Of a stretch of 13,402 nt of DNA, positions 8,387 to 13,402 are shown piece by piece. Position 1 is the first letter of the stretch. Each line of letters starts with the position of its first letter. The stretch is from Rachicladosporium sp. CCFEE 5018 (taxonomy: Eukaryota; Ascomycota; Dothideomycetes; Cladosporiales; Cladosporiaceae). The stretch is from positions 1,736,733 to 1,750,134 of the forward strand of contig KZ111143.1 of NCBI GenBank assembly GCA_002077045.2, given 5' to 3'. The notes beneath the pieces are model-generated. The model did no database searches. It was given only the letters and a program-made list of their open reading frames with translations, and was not told the origin of the DNA. The position numbers and the translations under genes are program-made.

Positions 8387-9415
8387 CTACATGCCCGCCA
8401 GCACCTCCTCTTCGTCCGCAAAATCATGCTCCACTTCCTGCCGCACATGACTTCGTTGCGCCTCTTCAGCCATTAACGCATCCAGGTCATCGAAGTCGTC
8501 GTCGTCGTCCCCGACACGCGACTTGTTCAAAGCTGGTTTGGTAGCCATGGTTGACCCAGGGCCAGATGCTGCGGCCATGAGCGCATCGAGCTCGTCTTCA
8601 TCTGGCTCATCATCATCTTCGAATGGTCCTCTATGCGCAGGCTGCGGCTGCTGTCTACGAGCCACGGGCTGCACATCATTGGCGTTCTCAGCGAGCAGTG
8701 CGTCCAGTTCATCGTCAGGAGGGTCTTCCGAGTCATTATTAGGCGGCTTGCCTGCTTGGCCTGCTGAAAGGACATCTCGATCTCGGTCAGGGAAGATCGG
8801 CTCGCCATCATCTTCGTCATCCTGCACATAGCCGTTCGTACGTGCGCTTGCACCGGCATCATCTGCGTCTCCCATCTCAGCATCGTCGTCCCTCCGCGGC
8901 GCCTTGCATTCCTCCATCCAGGCACGTCGCGAGACTTGCATGCGCTTGGAGTGGCCGAGCTTCTCCACCATCGAAAGAGCATCGCGGAACTTGGCCTTGG
9001 GGTACAGATCGTCCAGCCAGAGTTGGTAAAGGTTCAGCATGCGTGAGATTTCGGAGAACTCGTGACCTTTGCCCTTAAACTTCAGCCTGTCTTTGCTGAT
9101 GTGACGGAGCTTAGGGATGCCAGCAGACGATAGAAGACTGCGATAGGGTCAGCGATTCATTCTTGTTGACGTAGTGGCGATTGGGATGGCGTACCGTGCA
9201 TCATCAAGCTTCGGATTCGGCTTGCGCTTCTTCGTTACGACGATCTCTTCGTCCATGTCCCTCTGCTGCTGCACTAGCTCATCCACATTGCGATTGCCAG
9301 CATCCGGGAGATCTTTCCAGAAGTCTTGCACTGCATTGTCGTAGTCTAGGAGGTTATCGAGCTCGTCCGGCGCTGATGCCCCAGCGCGCGGGTTTGGCTG
9401 CACGGCTGTAGGCAT
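8387..9415 (-). CDS. CSM3: Csm3/Swi3 replication fork protection protein
   Basis: TIPIN-family subunit of the Tof1/Swi1-Csm3/Swi3 complex, which travels with the replisome, stabilises stalled forks and helps checkpoint signalling and cohesion. Exons 9415-9195 and 9137-8387 flank a 57-base intron (9194-9138, donor GTACGC, ctgac branch point) that splits an Arg codon; the product is 323 residues. The Swi3 core spans about 70-150 over the junction: KLDDARLLSSAGIPKLR, then ISKDRLKFKGKGHEFSEISR, LNLYQLWLDDLYPKAKF and MVEKLGHSKRM, all hallmarks of the family. An N-terminal LDNLLDYD acidic motif precedes it. The second half is acidic and disordered, with three DELDAL-type motifs at about 216-224, 255-263 and 290-298. 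It is divergent from tho1 with an MluI cell-cycle box between them. Family assignment is secure. Confidence 0.93.
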
Positions 9416-9833
9416 GCTTATGGTTGCTCTCAGTATTGTTAGTTACTGTCGATAGTACCGCGTTGTCGCTCGTTTCACTCCAGTTTACCTTCCCACAGTC
9501 GAATTGCCCATAACGCGTCGAAGTCGCGTATCACATTTAGGGTTAATGCAAGTCATGTCGGGCCGGAGCCGGACCTTGAATGCCGACAGCAGAGCCGAAC
9601 TTCATGTCCACGAACATTGCGCTGTTGCCAATAGACTGGAACAGTCAACTACCTTCCGTCTGGATCTTCGCCGCCCGTGTCATCGCAGGAGCTCATCTGG
9701 CATTACTTCGAGAGCTACTTCAAAGCCTTGACGCTTCCATCACACGGGGCCTTCACCACAGCAAAGTCATTTCCGGGCTCTGTGATTGATCGAGGATCGC
9801 GGATGATTTGCCCTGTTGCTTGATCTCCATGAG
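9416..9833. promoter_or_regulatory. Divergent promoter of csm3 and tho1
   Basis: 418 bases between the two start codons. It contains one perfect ACGCGT hexamer (9513-9518), annotated separately. Open frames on the plus strand between 9504 and 9789 have no resemblance to the Tho1 N-terminus and are probably leader or promoter sequence; several upstream AUGs, including 9580 and 9603, would precede tho1 if transcription starts early. Confidence 0.5.
9513..9518. promoter_or_regulatory. Candidate MluI cell-cycle box (MCB)
   Basis: The palindrome ACGCGT lies 98 bases upstream of the csm3 ATG and about 316 bases upstream of the tho1 ATG. In yeasts this hexamer is the binding site of MBF, which drives G1/S expression of many replication genes. 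It is the only exact copy I found in the window. A hexamer can occur by chance, so this is a candidate site. Confidence 0.4.
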
Positions 9834-11402
9834 ATGGCGGTCACTGTGGCCTCAGATCTGGAAGTTGTGCAAAGCCTGCGCGCTCACATACTCAATGCAC
9901 TAAACCACTTGAGGCGCGACACAACTATTAGTGGTGTTGATCAACCTGTCCCGGTCTCAGAGCTTGCAACGCTGGCAGACGAACTCAGTACCGCTTCAAC
10001 TCATCAGGATCTCTCATACCGATTTGCTGCAGTCGAGACAGCTGCCAGAGAAGTGTTCTACACTTCCATCAGTGCATCCAAGAACGGAGCGCTCATTTCC
10101 GTTGATGTCTGGAATCTGCTAGACCTACTTCTCCTTTGCGGAGATAACGGTCAATGTGCACCAGAACTAGTATGCTGGCTCATCGAAGAACTACTGGACA
10201 GTCAAACTACCGATGGATGTCGATTGGTCTTTGACTACCTCGAATCCAGGCGAGAACGACTCGCGGCGAAGGACTTTCACAAGAAGAACTTGGTGTTCCT
10301 GAGGTCCTGCAACGAGCTACTTCGCCGACTCAGCAAGGCTGAAGATGCTGTGTTCTGCGGACGGGTGTTCTTCTTCCTCTTCCAGACATTCCCTCTCGGA
10401 GACAAGTCATCAGTCAATCTGAGAGGCGAGTTCCACGTTGAGAACACAACGAACTACGACACGTCACAGGATGCTGAAATTACTGGAGGAGATGCGATGG
10501 AAGTTGATACAACAGCGCCAGCCACAGCCACGAATACACCCAAAGCGCCGTCGACCAAAGACAGCACACCGCAGCCGAATGTCAAGTCAGGTGGCAAGTC
10601 AGGAAGCAAAAGCACACCAGCGAAGGTTACCCAGCCGGTGATTGAGGAAGAAGTCCTCGACAGCAGCAAGCTATACCCGATCTTCTGGAGGTTACAACAA
10701 GACTTCTCCGACCCGACTCGACTCTTTGACCAGCCACACTTCCATCAGTTCAAGAATGGCCTTGCCGCAACGATAGTAAAGTTTCGGAAGACGCCGACCG
10801 TGCAAGCCAAAGCAGCCGGTGCTGACAAGCGAGGCACGAAACGCAAACAGGGCGTCAATGGACTAGACGAGGCAGCGGAAGATCACTTTGTCGACAATTA
10901 CAACCCGAAGTATCTTACAAGTCGCGATCTGTTCAATCTCGAACTCAGCGATCTTGCGTTTCAGCGTCACATCTTCGTGCAGGCGCTCATCTTGATCGAA
11001 TTCCTGCTTTCGTTGACGGAGAAGGCGAAGCTAAAGATAGCTGCTCTCCCTGTCCAGAAGTCCATGCTCTACTCTTTCACTCTTGACGACGCCGATACGA
11101 AGTGGGCGTTGTCGACGAAAGCTACCATCAAGCAGAGCCTGCAATCTACATCAGATGGTCGCTTTTACGACAGGATGGTCGAGACGGTGCTAGCCCGGGA
11201 CAAGAATTGGGTACGCTGGAAGGTGGAGAGCTGCCCGTCCATCGTACGGGACACTGTAGCCACCTCACAAGAGCTTGATGCTCGGCGGGCGGCGTCCGAT
11301 TACGTGCGACCACGAAGGCTGCCAGGGAAGCCAGCGATACATGATCGTTGTGGACAAGAAGAAGAGGAAAGTTTGGAATCGTGGATGTGTGGATCGCCGT
11401 GA
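9834..11402 (+). CDS. tho1: THO complex subunit Tho1/THOC1-like, C-terminally shortened
   Basis: THO couples transcription elongation to mRNP assembly and export and limits R-loops. The single-exon frame from ATG 9834 encodes 522 residues. Conserved blocks in order: VWNLLDLLLLCGDN and WLIEELLDSQTTDGCRLVFD (about 92-134), DYLESRRER, LRSCNELLRRLSKAEDAVFCG and FPLGDKSSVNLRGEFH (about 156-201), a Thr/Pro/Lys/Ser-rich linker (about 226-268), LYPIFWRLQQDFSDPTR (280-296), a basic KRGTKRKQ patch, NPKYLTSRDLFNLELSD (357-373), and DKNWVRWKVESCPS (456-469). After RPRRLPGKP (about 492-500) similarity stops and a short acidic, unrelated tail runs to the TGA. THOC1 proteins are usually 600-700 residues, with a further conserved region including a WRxLR segment; I could not find that downstream in any plus-strand frame. 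The start is the first ATG in frame; a TGA at 9804 closes the frame upstream. Family is secure; integrity is in doubt. Confidence 0.85.
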   Translation: MAVTVASDLEVVQSLRAHILNALNHLRRDTTISGVDQPVPVSELATLADELSTASTHQDLSYRFAAVETAAREVFYTSISASKNGALISVDVWNLLDLLLLCGDNGQCAPELVCWLIEELLDSQTTDGCRLVFDYLESRRERLAAKDFHKKNLVFLRSCNELLRRLSKAEDAVFCGRVFFFLFQTFPLGDKSSVNLRGEFHVENTTNYDTSQDAEITGGDAMEVDTTAPATATNTPKAPSTKDSTPQPNVKSGGKSGSKSTPAKVTQPVIEEEVLDSSKLYPIFWRLQQDFSDPTRLFDQPHFHQFKNGLAATIVKFRKTPTVQAKAAGADKRGTKRKQGVNGLDEAAEDHFVDNYNPKYLTSRDLFNLELSDLAFQRHIFVQALILIEFLLSLTEKAKLKIAALPVQKSMLYSFTLDDADTKWALSTKATIKQSLQSTSDGRFYDRMVETVLARDKNWVRWKVESCPSIVRDTVATSQELDARRAASDYVRPRRLPGKPAIHDRCGQEEEESLESWMCGSP

Positions 11403-12054
11403 GGTGTTGCGCGAAACAGCGGACACGTACCGGCAGGTGAAGTCTAAATTTCTATGTCCCTCCCACGGCTCATGTGAGTCGTCTCGGTCCTCAGTGCATC
11501 CCCTCACGTCTTCTACCTCCCCACTACCTTACCCGCGTCTCCTCATCGCGCCCGGCGACAGCACACTGGCAAACCGTTGCACTTCGTCGTGCCTAGCCCT
11601 TGACTCCAATTCTTGCGAGACACGTAGCCGACCCGAATGCATGTGATAGCGCTTCATGCCTCGTGACAGCATTCGCGCCTAACCAGTCTTCTAGCACTCG
11701 GTTCCTCGCCCCTGCACTTGCGCGAGTCTCAAATGCTGGTCCAGGTCAAACGTTAATCTTGTCGGGCATTGACGATCCATTGCTGCGATGCTCCAAATTA
11801 TATCAACTACATCTGGTAGTCTTGTGTCGCAGCTCGAGCACAGCAATCATATACGAGATCAGCCCGTTGCTAGCGACAGGTCAAGCTCACGCAATGCGTC
11901 GAGCTCAAATCATTGCGCCATGGTATCGGACGAGGTCGGGCTCGTTCAAGTGCCGTGGTTTGCACATTCATCGCGCGTCTTCGCGCGGATGTTACATAAC
12001 GCGACGAATTCGGCTTTCCGCACCAGCCAAGTCAGCGCGCCGTATCGTTGTTCA
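11403..12054. other. Gene-poor region between tho1 and the right-hand F-box gene
   Basis: 652 bases between the tho1 stop and the stop of the convergent F-box gene. Plus-strand open frames cross it (11275-11646, 11600-12169, 11788-12147), but none carries a recognisable domain, and two extend antisense into the F-box gene. It is where the missing Tho1 C-terminus would be expected, yet I see no remnant of it. No RNA gene or repeat is evident. Confidence 0.5.
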
Positions 12055-13402
12055 TCACCGATCACCATGCTCAGGGCACCGCCTGACCACCCATTTCTCC
12101 CATGCCTTACGTTGCGCATTACTCACGGTGAAGCCGTTGTCACCTAAGTGCTCGACAGAATCGGAGTAGGCCTTGCCATTGCACTTGCACCATGTAGCCG
12201 AAGCTGGCGTAATAGGCGAGTTCAAAGGCGGGAAGTCAAGTTCGTGAGCGTCTGGACCATGTTCGTCGTCAGTATCCGAGTCTCCCTCCGAATCGGTTTC
12301 GTCGGACGTCGAGGCTCCTGCCAGCTCCTGCGCAGGCGTTGCATTACTCGGTCCAGCCACTGGAACGTAGTCTTCTTCGCTGCTGTCACTCTCGCTTTCG
12401 CCTGGTGGCTCATCATCCAGAACCTCGGCTCCAGCAGCCAGCCAGGACTCGTCAAAGCTTCGCGCATAGCCGATGCGTCGGAGGCTGACCCACTCGAGTC
12501 TACTCATCGCATGTCGTAGTTCACTGAGTACATCCTTCCACATGTTTCCTTCCCGAAGCTGCACATCGCGCAAACGAAGACCTTTCAGTCGGTCTCGATG
12601 TCGTAGTGCAAGGCCGAGTATCTCGTCTGCATTGAGCTTCCAACCCTGCACGCCGAATGCAACAAGCTTGTCCCAAGTCACGTTGTGAAATACGTTTTCC
12701 AGGGGTAATGTGAGAGGTCTATGCGAAGGGAACCCAACGTGCACGGCTTGCATATTCTTTGCAGACGTGAAGACCGTTCGAAAAAGATCTGACAGCTCAC
12801 TCATCTTCGAGTCGAGATCGTTGCCGTCATCAAAATGCAGCGTGAGACAAGTCAGACGCTCGGCCAGCGTGGACAGCGATCGTGGCTGCGCGGACGAGAG
12901 GAATTCCGCGCTCTGCGGGCTGAGCATGGGCGATGAGAAGCGCGACCAAGGCGCTTTCGAAACCAGAAGTGCTGCTCCTATGGTCTGAGATCCATGAGAG
13001 CAAGCCTTTGCCCATTCCAGATGAATCAATGCATCAGCGTCTGCATGCTGTTGCACATACCGTAGAATTGCTCGGTCCTCCTCGTCTTGCACGCGCAGCA
13101 ATTGGACATGTTGAAGTGATGTGAAGCTGCCGATTGCCTTTTGCAAAACCTGCACATCGTACTGTGACTCGACAATTTGCCGCTGCTCCTGTACCTTCTC
13201 CTGGAAACGTGTCACATCGAAAGTGCCGAATTGCGTCTCGAAAGCATCTCCAAGTGCAGGCAAATCCTGTGCTACTGGACCATCAGCGAAGTCGCTCCAT
13301 TTAGGGCTCAGGAAGGGCCCTACCGTCATCGTAAAAGTACGGCACCATGTAGCTGAACTTCTTTACATGCTGAGCAACGTGTGGCCAGCCCGCAAGGACC
13401 TC
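12055..13402 (-). CDS. F-box-type fungal protein (5' end outside window)
   Basis: Two exons are visible: 13402-13324 (partial) and 13274-12055, joined across a 49-base intron (13323-13275, donor GTAGGG, a CTGAT branch-point-like site). Splicing joins VKKFSYMVPYFYDD to VAQDLPALGDAFE; the ATG at 13329 lies out of frame in exon 1, and the frame it opens continues through the intron, so it is not the start. 432 residues are visible. FTSLQHVQLLRVQDEEDRAI, LTCLTLHFDDG, LKGLRLRDVQLREGNMW and LEWVSLRRIGYAR are irregular leucine-rich segments. This arrangement resembles a large group of fungal F-box proteins whose F-box would lie beyond the right edge. An acidic Ser/Asp/Glu-rich disordered stretch (about 12240-12420) precedes a C-terminal Cys-containing segment (WCKCNGKAYS ... 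RRCPEHG). Role unknown; the F-box call is inferred from the body of the protein because the domain itself is not in view. Confidence 0.65.

Noticed and set aside
8523..8831. Ser-rich plus-strand frame
   Set aside because: It is the antisense shadow of the acidic Asp/Glu-rich tail of Csm3.
11600..12169. 189-codon plus-strand open frame
   Set aside because: No domain resemblance, and its end is antisense to the well-supported F-box exon.
13275..13329. ATG at 13329 as the start of the right-hand F-box gene
   Set aside because: It begins out of frame at the end of exon 1 and reads on through a 49-base intron; splicing restores an upstream frame that is open to the window edge.

Overview
The window reads as nuclear DNA of a filamentous ascomycete (Pezizomycotina). 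It has short GT-AG introns (49 to 168 bases, several with CTAAC or CTGAC branch-point-like sequences), compact intergenic spaces, and protein families with a fungal flavour: 9-1-1 clamp Rad9, Ats1/Kti13-like RCC1 propeller, Csm3/Swi3, THO subunit Tho1 and fungal F-box proteins. A dothideomycete is my best guess, but that rests on remembered similarity, not on a search. No bacterial, viral, transposon, CRISPR or rRNA feature is visible.

Layout, left to right. An F-box/LRR protein on the minus strand runs off the left end (1-1536). Head to head with it, across a 255-base promoter, is rad9 (1792-3234, +, three exons). It converges on an Ats1/Kti13-like gene (3300-4403, -), with only 65 bases between the stop codons. 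After a 573-base divergent spacer come a Rab-family GTPase (4977-5930, +) and the 40S ribosomal protein uS9/S16 gene (6335-7005, +, three exons). Next is a small gene for a probable mitochondrial protein (7338-8048, -) whose first exon changes frame once. Then comes the replication-fork protein Csm3/Swi3 (8387-9415, -, two exons), divergent from a Tho1/THOC1-like gene (9834-11402, +) that lacks the family's conserved C-terminal region. A 650-base stretch without a convincing gene follows. A second F-box-type protein (12055-13402, -, two exons visible) runs off the right end.

Functionally the interior is housekeeping. Three genes act at replication forks or prevent transcription-linked DNA damage: rad9 (checkpoint clamp), csm3 (fork protection) and tho1 (mRNP assembly and R-loop avoidance). 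csm3 and tho1 share a promoter with one perfect MluI cell-cycle box. The others serve tRNA and diphthamide modification (Ats1/Kti13), membrane traffic (Rab) and translation (uS9). I do not see a new multi-gene system. The points worth checking are the frame change in the small mitochondrial gene, the abrupt end of tho1 with an unexplained overlapping frame, the rad9 leader, which may hide an upstream intron, and a triplicated acidic motif in Csm3.
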